From Mesostigma viride (lineage: Eukaryota > Streptophyta > Mesostigmatophyceae > Mesostigmatales > Mesostigmataceae), in contig RPFO01000103.1 in NCBI GenBank assembly GCA_009746045.1, forward strand, positions 844,143 to 908,142: a stretch of 64,000 nt of DNA, read 5' to 3'. This document shows, piece by piece, positions 31,652 to 44,800 of this stretch (its first letter is position 1; every line of letters begins with the position of its first letter). A model generated the notes under the pieces. That model ran no database searches, was not told the DNA's origin, and saw nothing but the letters and a program-made list of their open reading frames with translations. A program made the translations under genes and the position numbers.

Positions 31652-32095
31652 GAATTAATTAATTAATTAATCAGACTCGTGTTCCCGTTGGGGAGTCACG
31701 GAGCATTAACCCCGATGGATGGATTAATTAATTAATTAATAGACACGTGACTGCGTCACGTGAGTAAGTCCTCAGTGGGAGGGGAACATGGGATGGAATG
31801 GATGGTATAAGCTATCTAGGTCCTAGTTACAGGGGTGTGGGCACCGCGGCCCGAATCGCTATGAATGCCATACTTGGTCACACGCGGAGCCCCCACAGGC
31901 TTGGGGGTGGTCTCCTTCATCACTACTTGCCATATATCCTTGCGCACCATCTGCCTCCATCTCAGGGGGATGGATGGATGGATGGGTGCAAACAGTCCTA
32001 CTGGTCTAATCTATCTACATCAGCTACCTACAACATCTATCTAAACAGCATCACTAACTACAAACATCTATCTAAACAGCATCACGCCCAGGAGA
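31652..32095 (+). mobile_element. Truncated 5' copy of the Penelope-like element, interrupted
   Basis: 31654-31722 matches the 5' end of the element at 48046 (TTAA tract, CAGACTCGTG, CACGGAGCATTAACCCCGAT). The match resumes at about 31972 (GGATGGGTGCAAACAGTCCT and ATCTACATCAGCTACCTAC). Between them sits the TTAA-bordered repeat, flanked on both sides by GATGGATGG, consistent with insertion into an older copy with target duplication. Confidence 0.6.
31723..31971. repeat. TTAA-bordered interspersed repeat, copy 1
   Basis: Starts with (ATTA)n, then a perfect 8-bp hairpin CACGTGAC-TGC-GTCACGTG at 31744-31762, then about 150 nt shared almost exactly with 33124-33278. No open frame or known transposase is visible. 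Confidence 0.65.
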
Positions 32096-33005
32096 ATATC
32101 AAGGCTTATCCCGGATCCATCATGGAATATGTGCTACATGACCTCCCCAGCCTAGGGGAATACAGCAGTAGTGTAGAATAGTTAGACAGTGGCCTTGTAC
32201 ATGCCCGCCTACTACAGGCACTATACCAGCTTCGGCCTAGCCTTTTTAGTCATGTACATGTGTGCCTATGATGAGCCACCCTCCAGATGATACCTAGCTT
32301 TATTTAATTATGCCGTGCCCATGCAGGGGGTCAATCCCTGCTGAAAAGCCATGCCCTAGCTTTTGTATAGCTGTGCTGATCTTCCCCACCTATGACAGGC
32401 TCCCCTTAGCTGGGTGTTGCCTGAAACTCTGGGTGGTGCAGGTGCCCTAGTGCACCTAGAGCAAGTGTTGTTTACATTCCCACCCTTGCAGGAAGTAGCT
32501 TAGAATGTATGATAGGCCATATGCCCCTTCTCTGGGCTATGTGCTACATATACTCCCAACGGAGTTATGTTACAATTCAATTCAATTCAATTCAATGACC
32601 TCCCCACGGAGGCATGTTATAATTTTTTTTTTTTTAAATCCCGGATCGACTGGAGCCTGAGGGGTTTTAGGGGCATTAAAAAAAATAAATTAATTAAATT
32701 TAGGGGCATACCCAGGGTTCACCCACAAAAACCAAAGATCGATCACATGCATGTGCACCCAGCATATGGTCTGTGAATGCTGCATGTGTGCATGGATTAA
32801 ATTTAAGCATGTACGTAACCGCTTTCACGTGCATGCATGGTCAATACTAGCACAGAGCCGATCGACTAGCCCAGTACAGCGCAATGTACTAGCTTGCATG
32901 GGCCTTCCTTTGGACCTCATCGGGTACTCCGTGGCATGCCTTCAGTGCATGTTCACACACTTACTTTACTAGGCTTTCCCAGGCGGTGTATGCAGCTTCA
33001 CATTA

Positions 33006-33375
33006 ACGAATTAATTAATTAATTAATATACGCGTCACTGCGTCACATGAGCATAAGTGGACTCAGTGGGAGGAGGACTTGGGATTAATTAATTAATTAA
33101 TAGACACGTGACTGCGTCACGTGAGCATAAGTCCTCAGTGGGAGGGGAACATGGGATGGAATGGATGGTATAAGCTATCTAGGTCCTAGTTACAGGGGTG
33201 TGGGCACCGCGGCCCGAATTGCTATGAATGCCATACTTGGTCACACGCGGAGCCCCCACAGGCTTGGGGGTGGTCTCCAGGACATGGGATGGAATGGATG
33301 ATGTTAGCTATCTAGGTCCTAGTTACAGGGTTGTGGGCACGTACCCGTACGGCCCGAATCGCTATGAATGCAGCT
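33006..33375. repeat. TTAA-bordered interspersed repeat, copies 2 and 3
   Basis: A short copy at 33010-33083, with a decayed hairpin, is followed directly by a fuller one at 33084 with the perfect hairpin at 33105-33123. The part with GGGATGGAATGGATG and CTATCTAGGTCCTAGTTACA occurs twice in tandem (33150 and 33285). Confidence 0.65.
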
Positions 33376-33814
33376 CCACACATGCTGATTGGCACCCCTG
33401 GGATCGACTGGCAGCTGGCGCGCATGCATGTGTGCAATCGTGCGAATAGTAACTTTTTAATTGGGGCATCTTCTGTGAGGCTACATAATGTGCTGCATGA
33501 TGAAGTACTCGAATTCTGTAGTTTTCTACCTCGCTGGCCATATAGAGCTTTGCCATATCTGTGGGTACGCATTACCAAGGAAAAAGCCAGAAAATAGGTT
33601 TCTTTCAGTCAATTTTTCGCGTACGCCACCCGTTGATATCGCTCTCCAGTGCTCACTATATACAGCAACATATCACCCGACTGCCAATTGAATGTAATCA
33701 TCCGCCCGACCAACTCCTGAGTGTAGTGAAAAAGATCCTTAATAAACACTTGACACGGTATAAGACGGTCAGTTCGAGCGCTATACTAGGGTGGTTCTAC
33801 TAGCAGGGCAAACA

Positions 33815-36800
33815 TCATCCTACGTGCTCTGCCTCCCCCTCCTCCCCCTCCCCCCCCTCCTCGCCCTCCCCCTCCTCCCCGTACTCCTCCTGCCCAGCCA
33901 CCGAGGCCACTGCGGCCCCATTCTGGCCCCCGGCACGCCCCCGGCCCCCCCCAGCCGCCAGCTTCTCCCTAACCGCCGCGCGGATCTCCCCCAACACCCC
34001 CTGGTTCTCGATCAGGTACGCCCGGGCCTTATCCTTGCCCTGTGCGATATTATTTCCCTGGTAGCTGTACCAGCTGCCCGATTTATCCATCACACCCTCG
34101 CGGACTGCTAAGTCTATCAGTTCGGACTCCTTGGAGATGCCGCGCCCGAACTCGATGTCAAACTCGACAGTGCGAAAGGGGGGGGACAGCTTGTTCTTGG
34201 CGACCTTGACGCGCACGGTGTGGCCGTACACCTGGAAAGAGGTGTGGACGGGTGTGGGTGTGGGTGTGGATGGGTGTGGAGAGGGGGGGGGACACAAGCG
34301 GGGTGAGGTGTTTGTATCAAAGGATTTGAAATGCATTTCTGAACAGTTCTACACGTATGGCAGAATAACCATCTACCATCTACTGGAAGCACGGGTAACC
34401 TTGACGTGAATGGTGTGGCCATGCACCTGGCAAAGAGGGACTTGTGGGTCAGGGAGTGGGGGTTTGGGACATTAGGGGGGGCTAGAGATGACATACCATA
34501 GTGGCTTAAAGCAATTTCGAAGAAGCAGTTTTCGAGCCAAATCTTGGCCACTATGGTACAGCAACTACAAACATGCAGTGGTACAGTGACGAGCAGACTG
34601 TATCACTGTTATGAACTTCCCCATGCGCAACTAGGTAAGGTTCCAGTGGGTCATCGTCGATGGGATGCGGGCATGAGGCATTCGCTGCCAAGCCTGCAAC
34701 CACGCCAACGCCTCGCGAGGCTGACGCTGATGATTTCGGTTCACTTTTCAAAGGAAAAATTGTTCATATAAACGTTGTTCATTTTGTCTTTTTAAAATTG
34801 TAAACCACGTGCATGTGTGCCTGTATCATGTGCGTTGCGTAATGCATACCTCCTTGGTGTAGTCGATCCTATTGTAGTGCTGCAGTAGTAGAATATGATC
34901 GACTGTTACTACAGTGACACTACTGTGGTATTACATGTAATCGAATGTCTCACATCATAGAGCAGCAAGCCTTTGCTGCCACGGGAAAAACAATGCTATA
35001 CAAGCAGCCATTGCAAGAGCAGCCCCGATCGACTAATAAATTTGTGGCCACTTTGCCGAAAAAAAAAATGCAGCGATGAGCGAGAGGTGACCCTGGGATT
35101 CGAGGCCCCCCTCGCGAAAAGAAAGCAGCAACAGGCGAGCGGCAGCTAAACAACCCCCCCCCCCCCAAAAAAAAAAAACCAACAACGATACAATAGCCGC
35201 CCACGTGGCATGCGATACAAGTCTTCACAAGAGAGCCCGGGGGGCTTCGGCAAACATGGTGTACATTCAGGGTGACATTGGTACGTATTATAGGAGAAGA
35301 AAGGAGTAATACGAAAAGGATAGGGCGATGAGCTCCCCTGCTGCCCCTGGAGTGAGGAGAGCTTGAGCTGTTGATAGGGGCATCAATAAACACGGATGTG
35401 GGAAGGAAAAGGGCGATCCGCTCCCCTCCCCCTGCGGTGAGGAGAGCTTGAGCTGTTGATAGGGGCATCAATGAACACGGATGTGGGAAGGAAAAGGGCG
35501 ATCCGCTCCCCTCCCCCTGCGGTAAGGAGAGCTTGAGCTGTTGATAGGGGCATCAATGAACACGGATGTGGGAAGGATAGGGCCATCCACTCACCTCCTC
35601 CCCCTGCGGGGTGGAGCGCTTCAGCTGGCTGATCTTGCGGATGTCCAGGCGCACGCTGGCGTAAAACTTGAGCGCGTTGCCGCCCGACGTCACCTCGGCG
35701 GGGCCAAAGCTGCCGAAGGACGCGATCTTCGAGCGCACCTGCCGTCACAAGTACGCAATGGTGGCCGTTGTTTGTTCCCATGTCTATTTGTTAGTGAGTC
35801 TGTTTGTCGTGAGCCGCCAAAGGACGCGATCTTGGATCGCACATGCTGTTCGAAGCACATAATGGGGCGGTTGTTCCCTATTCTATTTGTCAGTTAGTCC
35901 GTCAGAAGTTCATAAAGGGGCGGATGTTCGCGCTTCTATTTGTTAGGTAGCCGGTCAGAAGTTCATAAAGGGGCGGTTGTTTGGTCCCATTCCTAGAACC
36001 TATTGAGTCCGTATGTAGTACGAATTGGGGCAGGAGTTTCCATACCTTTGTGTCAGTAAGTCCATTTGTAGTGAGCTGCTGAAAGAGGCGCCCTGGGAGC
36101 GCATCTCCAGAGAGGGCAGTAGCTATAGAACACTAATATGACTTGGCTCTCATCGCAGACAACTGTGGTGACTACCCAGTTACAATGGTGGCTGCCCCAT
36201 GGTGCCGTACTGCACGATGACCTTATCAGTTACCGGTTGTCAGGTTGCGCTCCGAAGGCATGTCCTTCGGCAGCCCATTTTGGGGCTCGTGGACAGATGT
36301 ATAGCTGGATTCCACTGCCCCATTTTCCCGGTGCACTTGAAGGCCGCCTTATTGGACGTGGCTCCTGGGGCGTCGGGGTAGTATGAACCTATGCCCTATG
36401 ACGCATTCCTGAGCTGGGATGCTTCTACTTGTCCAGTGCAGTGGCTGGTTGATAAGCACATCCCCAGGGGTTGATTTAAGTACCTGTTGTCATCACTACA
36501 CCACCCCAACACACTTAGTGTAGAGGGGGGGGAACATATCCCCCTATATCATTAGCTGGGCGCGTGAGAAGCAAAAGAGCTAGGTTTCCCAACTTCCTGT
36601 CATTACCACACAACCCTACCTGCTTGACGGACCCCTTTCTTGAACCTCAACAGGGGGATGTACCTGCTTGACAGACACCAGCGTCGTCAGTGTCCTGGAC
36701 AGCGCGCGTGACCTCTTGCCGCAACTCATGCACCACGTATAGATTCACAGCTGTCAGTGCAGTGCCTACGTTACACTTCACAACCCACCAGATGGATGAA

Positions 36801-39800
36801 CACCAGCATCATCGCCGCCTTGGCGAGCGGCCGAGCGTGCGCACCCCCTTGCCGCAACCCGTGCGCCATTAACCGTCACAGATATCAGTACAGCATGTAC
36901 ACGCTATATAAACCAGCATAGTGCTCACTAATAGTAGTATCAGTACAGTATGTACACGCTATATAAACCAGCATAGTGCTCACTAATAGTAGTATCAGTA
37001 CAGTATGTACATGCTATATAAACCAGCATAGTGCTCACTAAAAGTAGTATCAGTACAGTATGTACACGCTACATAAACCAGCATAGTACTCACTAATAGT
37101 AGTATCAGTACAGCGAGCACACTGTTACCACAGAGCGACTACGTCACGGTTCATGGCCCACCTGGTTGATGAACACGAGCGTCGTCTGCGTCTTGGCCAG
37201 CGCGTGCGTCAGCTTGCGAAGGGCCTGGCTCATCAGCCGTGCCTGCACTGCCATGTGGGCATCCCCCATCTCGCCCTCCAGCTCTGCTTTAGGGACTAAT
37301 GCCGCCACCTGTCACAACCGGGAGTCCGGGACACAGCAGACACGCCGCGATGGACGCAGCGTGCATGCAAGCAAGTCATATGTTAAGTCACATTAAGTAT
37401 GTTATGTCAAGGAAGGGAGCAGCTGCCTGTTTAAAGTAGGGCGCTGGTGCCGCCATCTCTTCGCCACGACCCATTTGAGTCAGCACCCCCTGTCCCAGCG
37501 GACCAACCAACACCCTGTCCTAGTATGCAGAACATCCACTTCATTAGGGATGCATGCACAGCCCATCTGGCCTTGGCCGCAGCACCAGCCCACGTGTGCC
37601 GAAAATTCCCACAAGCAACAACGGGAATTACCATTTAATGCGACAAAGACACGCGTGTGCACCACCCTCCCATCCACAGGGTCATCTCCACCTGTGTTGC
37701 ATCCACCCTCGCGCCCACGTGCTCCTGACCTCCCCATGCGTGTGTGCTGCACCCTCCCATGCACAGCGTACGTTGAGAATTTGTGTGTGTGTGTGTTGCG
37801 TCCACCCTCACATCCACACGTTGCACCTCTCTTTTTTGAGGGGGGTATTTATCAACTTGTTCCCTTTATGCACTAACTTCCTGAAATGCAAACTTGTTCT
37901 ACTACTATTAGTGGTATATATACTGGAGCTATGAGCTAGCTACATCACACGAGCCCACTCACGCTGTCTACCACGATGACCGACACGGCGCCGCTCTTGA
38001 CCAGCGTGTCGACCAGCTCGAGAGCCTGCTCCCCGCTGTCCGGCTGCGCCACATACAGGTCGCGCGTGGCCACGCCCAGCGCCTGCGCGTACGAGTAGTC
38101 CAGCGCGTGCTCCGCGTCGATGAACACGCAGTGGCCTGGGAGGCGGGGAACGGGAAGGGGCAGTGTGTATAGGGAGATTGAAGAAAAGTTAGGCTATGAA
38201 TGGCAGCGGTTGATGCTCCGCGTTGATGAAGACATAGTGGCCTGGGGGGACAAGCAGAGCAGAGGAGTGACAGGGGGGGAGGGGGGGGGGGCAAAGACAC
38301 GATGTAAGCAACAAGCACGCGCGCGTATGTCGTCCAGCGCGTGCTGCGCGTCGATGAACGCGCAGTGGCCTGTGCCGGGTCGTGGGTATTATATCGTGTC
38401 GTACAGTAGTATAGTAGCATAATAGTATACATACAACAGGTTACAGGTGGTGTATATGTAGTGCCAATCTCACCTCCGTAATTCATAATTATCCATGAAT
38501 ATGTATAGTGTTTATACTACTATCATGTTCTTATTTAGTGGCATGTACAGCAGAGGTTTTGCAGGAGTTGGTATCACAATATGGAGTCTTTTATTATAGT
38601 GGTGTTTATAGTGAGTACTTGAATGCAGGAGTTCGTATCACAATATGGAGTCTTTTATAGTGGTGTTTACAGTGAGTACTTGAATGCAGGAGTTCGTATC
38701 ACAATATGGAGTTTCTTATAGTGGCATTTATAGTGAGTACTTGTATGCAGCAGCTCGTATCATAATATGGAGTTTTTTATAGTGGCATTTATAGTGAGTA
38801 CTTGTATGCAAGAGTTCGTATCATAATATGGAGTTTTTTATAGTGGTATGTGAGTACTTGTATGGGGGTGCTAGGCAAGCCAAGGCAGCGGGGGGGAACA
38901 CAAAAAGATGGATGAGCGAGCACGATTGCAGTCATCAAGCGTGTGCTCATAGCGATGAACCCAGCAGTGGCCTGGGAGGGGGGAAAAGGGAAGGGGCAGT
39001 ATCTGTTTAGTGGTAGGGAAAATTGCGCTCTAATTCTGGCGCCTGTCTCATTCCCGTCATTCATCATTTTCTATGAATATATATATATATAAGGTGATAG
39101 AAGACGTGTCCGGGCACGCATAGCAGCAATACTTTGCGTTGATGAAGACGCAGTGGCCTAGGGGAAGATGCAGGGCAAAGGCTTGACAGGGACAAGCAGA
39201 GCGAAGGCGTGACAGGGGCAAGCAAAGCATAGGCGGGGAAGAAGCAGGGCAAGAGATTGGCAAGGGGGAGAGACCGCGCCAGCAATTATGGCACGGGGGA
39301 TGAAATGAAGGAAGCGAAAGGGGGAGGGTTGGGTCAGCACCAGCTGTCACCGTGGCCTATCGCGTGCTCTGCATCCAGTATCAGGCAGCCAGCACCTTAC
39401 CCCCGTCTGCTGGGATTTGGCGATACCACGCTGTAGCCCGTCACTTTCTCGGATCGAGCTCGATCAACGAACAGAAGGGGAGAAAAGAACAAGGGGCAGA
39501 GCACGTACCCCCCATCTGCTGCGCTTCTGCGATCACGTGAAGCGCCAGCGTGGTCTTGCCGGACGCTTCGGGGCCGTAGATCTCGATCACACGACCCTGG
39601 CACGCGACAGACCAGGGACCAGGGACCAGCACTAATTAATTGATGTGATGTGTGTGGACCACGGACGACCTCTTGAGCCTTGTTGATCGCACGCGACGTA
39701 CGGCGTCACGCAATGGATGGGTGGAATTGGAAGGGAGCGCCTTCCCTAACCTCGATCAAGGAGTTCAGTAGGAGCGTGTCAAGGAATGCAGGTACCAGTG

Positions 39801-41823
39801 GGACCGGGCATGGCATCCGTGGGTTGGGCGCATCCACTGTCACGGCCACGGTGTGGGGCCAGGATGGCATCCATGGGTTGGGCGCATCCACTGTCACGGC
39901 CACGGCATGTGTGGAAAGAAAAGGGAAGCAGCAACATTGACTCGACTCCATGCCTGTGGATGACAACAAGGTGCCCCGCAGGGGACGTTGCGGCGACAGC
40001 ATACCCTTGATAGCTTGCCAAACTAGTGAGTAGAATACTTCAAACACTAAAACTAAAAAATAAAATAAAATAATAAATAAATAAAAATACTAACAACACC
40101 AGTACCTACAAAACTAGTCAGTACTTTGCCACACAAAGAGATGAATTCATCATTTCCTTACCTGCGGAACCTTCCCCCATTCCAGGCGTAAACAACCCTC
40201 ACCAAAAACGCAGTAGCGTGCAGAGACGCACATAGAGGCAGCTGGTACAATCAGATAGGAGATGAGAGATAGGAGATAGGAGGTAGGAGGTAGGAGGTAG
40301 GAGGTAGGAGGTAGGAGGTAGGAGATAGGAGATGGGAGATGGGAGATGGGAGATGGGAGATAGGAGATGGGAGATGGGAGATGGGAGATGGGAGATGGGA
40401 GATGGGAGATGGGAGATGGGAGATGGGAGATGGGAGATGGGAGATGGGAGATGGGAGATGGGAGATGGGAGATGGGAGATGGGGCATGGGGGATGGGAGA
40501 TGGGAGATGGGAGATGGGAGATGGGAGATGGGAGATGGGAGATGGGAGATGGGAGATGGGAGATGGGAGATGGGAGATGGGAGATGGGAGAGAGCGGAGA
40601 TAGGAGAGAGAGCGGAGAGTGGAGAGCAAAGAGCGGAAAGCGAATAGCAAATGGCGAATAGCGGATTGCGATTAATACAAGCAGCACCCCTCCGAAACCC
40701 AACACAGCATCCTAACAAATAACACGGTAGCATGATCAAAAGAAGATACACTACGGTACAATAGAAAGCAAAACTACAAGTAGAAAGCAACACTACAGAT
40801 AGAAAGCAACACTACAGTACAATAGAAAGCAAAACTTACCTTTGGCACCCCTAAAATGCCCAGCGTGCGATTCCTAACAAAAACATGAGACCGTGACTCA
40901 ACCAAACTCATGACTAAACCTAAAACATGACCAGACCAAAACCATGACCAGACCAAAACCATGTCGAGACCAAAATCATGACGAGACCAAAACCATGGCG
41001 AGGCCAAAACCATGACGATACCAAAACCACTACTATAGCGAGACCAAAACCATGACTAGGCCAAAACCATGACGATACCAAAACCACTACTATAGCTGCC
41101 ATCACAAATGACGAAACTCACCAGGGGCATATCCCCAGCGTGCATACTCTAACAGGCAACACGGCATTGCTACAGTATCATGATGTGAAAACGGCACACA
41201 GCGATGTTAAAAAGGAAAGCATGAATGTATCACCTGCGGCACCCCCCCGATGCCCAGCGCGACATCCAACGCGAGAGACCCCGTGGGAATCGCCGGCACG
41301 GCCGCATGCCCCGTCCCCCCCTCCTCCCCCAGCCGCATGATCGTCCCCGCGCCATAGATAGAGTCGATCTGGTCCAGCGTGGCCTTGAGGGTGGCAGCTC
41401 GCTGCTGGCGCTCGCGTTCCCTTGCTTGCTCGGGGGTCGGTGTCCCGCTGCTGCCGCCGCCACCGGCACCTTTGGTCTTGGAGGCTCGGCTCTTGACTTG
41501 GGGTGGGGGAGAAGGGAGGGGTTAAAGGAAGACAAAGAAGGTGATTAAATAAAAACAAAAGAAGAAGAAAAAAGTAGGTGGTCAGGGACGGGGGAGATAT
41601 TGGGGGCATGGGGTGGGAAATTGGGATGGGGGAGGGGGTGGAAGGTATTTGGGTGGGCAGGGAATGGGGGGAGGAGGCGGAATACGAGGGATGGGGCATC
41701 CAGGGAAAGGAAGCGAAGATTTATCAAATCGCGGTTCTGGAAAAGAGGTGGGTGGGCGGAAGGCAGGTTTATGAGAGCGGAAGGCAGGAGTTCAAGGTAT
41801 AGCAGACATAAGTCTTGGGGGCA

Positions 41824-41862
<39 letters not shown>

Positions 41863-44800
41863 GGAGGGAGGGAGGGAGGGAGGGAGGGGGAGGGAGGGAG
41901 GGAGGGAGGGAGGGAGGGAGGGAGGGAGGGAGAGGAGGGAGGGAGGGAGGGAGGGAGGGAGGAGGGAGGGAGGGAGGGAGGGAGGGAGGGAGGGAGGGAG
42001 GGAGGGAGGGAGGGAGGGAGGAGGGAGGGAGGGAGGGAGGGAGGGAGGGAGGGAGGGAGGGAGGGAGGGAGGGAGGAGGGAGGGAGGGAGGGAGGGAGGA
42101 GGGAGGGAGGGAGGGAGGGAGGGAGAGGGAGGGAGGGAGGAGGAGGGAGGGAGGGAGGGAGGGAGGGAGGGAGGGAGGGAGGGAGGGAGGCAGGCAGGCA
42201 GGCAGGGAAGGGCGGGAGTAAGCTGTTGAGAGGACAAAGGAGGGGGCGGCAATATATAGGGGGGAGGGACCGCGCCGAAGGTAGAAGTCATGATGAGGAT
42301 AGCGCTCATAGGGCACCCTAGACTGCAGCAACAAACTAACCAGGAATTGATTATTAGGTTGTACAAGATACCTGAATAAGCTTCATCACGGAGTGTAGCA
42401 GCAATCTAATCAAACTATTGATATGATTGGAGCTTGTCAACCCATCATGCGATTAACCCGATTCCAGTATGTGCAGTAAGCCATGGTTCATAGATGGTAT
42501 CATTAAGTGATTAGTTAGGTATAAGAGGTAAGAGTCAGGTATGAGAGGTAAGAGTTAGGTATAAGAGGTAAGAGTCAGGTGTACGAGGTAGGTATAAGAG
42601 GTAAGAGTCAGGTATGAGAGGTAAGAGCTAGGTATAAGAGGTAAGAGTCAGATATAAGAGGTAAGAGTCAGGTGTAAGAGTTAGGTATAAGAGGTGCGAA
42701 TCAGATATAAAAGGCAAGAGCTAGGTTTGAGAACACCAGGCAACAGGAGGTAAAAACTACCAACACACAGGGTGACCCGAAGGTAGACACACTCTGTGTG
42801 CAGCATTATTGAAGCCGTAGTGTGTGTGTATGTGCGTGTGCGTGCGTGTGTGTGTGTGTGTGCGTGCGTGTGTTCAATAAGGTACTATAATTATCAGTGT
42901 GTCAGTCGGGAGTCAGTGTGTGCGTGTATATACGTGCTTGCACGGTGCTAAAACGGAACCTTGCTATGGCTAGGATCCGAGCGATGCAGGAGGGCTGTTA
43001 CCTGACCAGCCGTGGATGTTGTTAACAGCTACGTAAATTAATTAAGCCAGCTGTGGATGCTGTTAAAGGCTACTATCAATGAAAGGACTTCGACCTTGGG
43101 GGGGACAACAAAGCTGCATAACCCCAGGACGTCCACCCCAAACACGGCAAGGGGAAAACATCGGGACCAGTTTGTGACGCTGTGCGAGCGCAGCCTCATC
43201 GCCCAACCCACGCACGCTTGCCCGCCCCCAACTTCACACCGTTGCAACCCTGCATGGCACACTTGCCTACCTCTCAACAAGGCAACGTTGCTAGGCACCA
43301 TGGCGAAGGGCATGCTAACATAGGTCGCAACTCGTCCTCACCTTTCACAGTCGCAAACTCGCGCCGTGGTGGCTCCTGGGACCACCCGCTACTGGCACCA
43401 CCCTGCGGAGTGATGGCCCAGGGTAGAACAAGAGCACATGGGAGTGGAGCATGCCCATCAACATACAGCACGGACGTATCCACCAATATATAACATGTAC
43501 ATGTCCATCAATAAATAGCACGTACATATCCACCGATAAATAGCACGTACATATCCACCGACAAATAGCACGTACATATCCAGTAATAAATAGCAGGTGC
43601 ATATCCAGTAATGAATAGTACGTACATATCCACCGATAAATAGCACGTACATATCCAGTAATAAATAGCAGGTGCATATCCAGTAATGAATAGTACGTAC
43701 ATATCCACCGATAAATAGCACGTACATATCCAGTAATAAATAGCACGTGCATATCCAGTAATGAATAATACGTACATTAATTAATTAATTAATAGACACG
43801 TGACTGCGTCACGTGAGCATAAGTCCTCAGTGGATAAGTACGTATACATCCACCGATAAATAGCACGTACACACAAATATCGTATCAGAATGCGGCACAA
43901 CATATCCCATGTATGGGTGGGGCACATTCCGCGCAGCAGAACATACATAACCGTGGCTCTATCCGTAGCACCTTCTCTTATTACTGTATCAGCATGCAGC
44001 ACAGGGGGGTCTAGCGGGGACACAGGGGGGAACCAGGGGGGGGCGCAAAGGTTCACGAGGGCGACCCCTCCCGGAAGGGGTTGTGTTCCACAGATCTAGA
44101 AAAGTGACCCATTACCGTGCCCATGCTAGAGACCACGACCGTAACATATTCTATCCAGATTCTCGAGGGTGTCCCCACTGGTGAGAAGACCCCATCCCCA
44201 TCCATGCAGCAAGCCCCTAGTAATGATCATGGGTGGTAAGAAGAGGGGGGGTTGAGGGTTGGGGGGCTAATGGCGGTAAGGAGGGGAAGGGGGCAGGGGG
44301 CTAATTACACTCTTCTACATAGGCGCAAGCAACGTAAGCCAGCAACGTTTCCAGTGATGTAGTGACTTCACCAAAACACTTGGAAGCCGGCCACTTATAA
44401 GGGTTGCATTGAGCGAAGCGGTAGATTAGCTGCTCGGCTGGCGATGGGCACACGATCCAGCAACGAACGCGGTTTACACAGCTATTATTATGCACGGAGG
44501 GGTCTAAGTAAGAAAACGAAATTCACTTGCGACACACGTATGTTATGGCTAACAGCAGAAAGAAAAGGCCTTGAAGCAGGGACGGGGGGGGCGGGGTGGG
44601 GGACCGGGGTAAAAAGTGGGATTTAAAACACTAAAAAAGCGAGTCCAGGGTTCACCTATGACTTCCCAAAATGAAAACAGGATGGCACGTAGCCATATGC
44701 ATCGCTAGACCGTGTCGTAGTCAAACAATAAATAGTAAACTACATGCTGCATCGTTGTGCGTTGTGTGCACAGCTCGAGAGATTTGCGACACAGGAAGGT

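Larger units (their letters stand above)
30641..33814. other. Convergent intergenic region rich in repeats
   Basis: Between the 3' ends of the katanin-like gene and recA. Holds TTAA tracts (30703, 31654, 31723, 32685, 33010, 33084), a TTCAATTCAATTCAATTCAA run near 32573, and the interspersed repeats listed separately. No gene of its own is apparent. Confidence 0.6.

Noticed and set aside
31740-31765. Hammerhead ribozyme in the TTAA-bordered repeat
   Set aside because: There is a perfect hairpin but no CUGAUGA or GAAA core nearby.
40150-40793. Overlapping frames with repeated HLPSPIS or GDGRWEM
   Set aside because: 7-bp microsatellite, open in every frame.
41545-42366. 273-codon Pro/Ser frame and 209-codon Gly/Arg/Glu frame
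   Set aside because: Poly-G and GGGA microsatellite within a recA intron.
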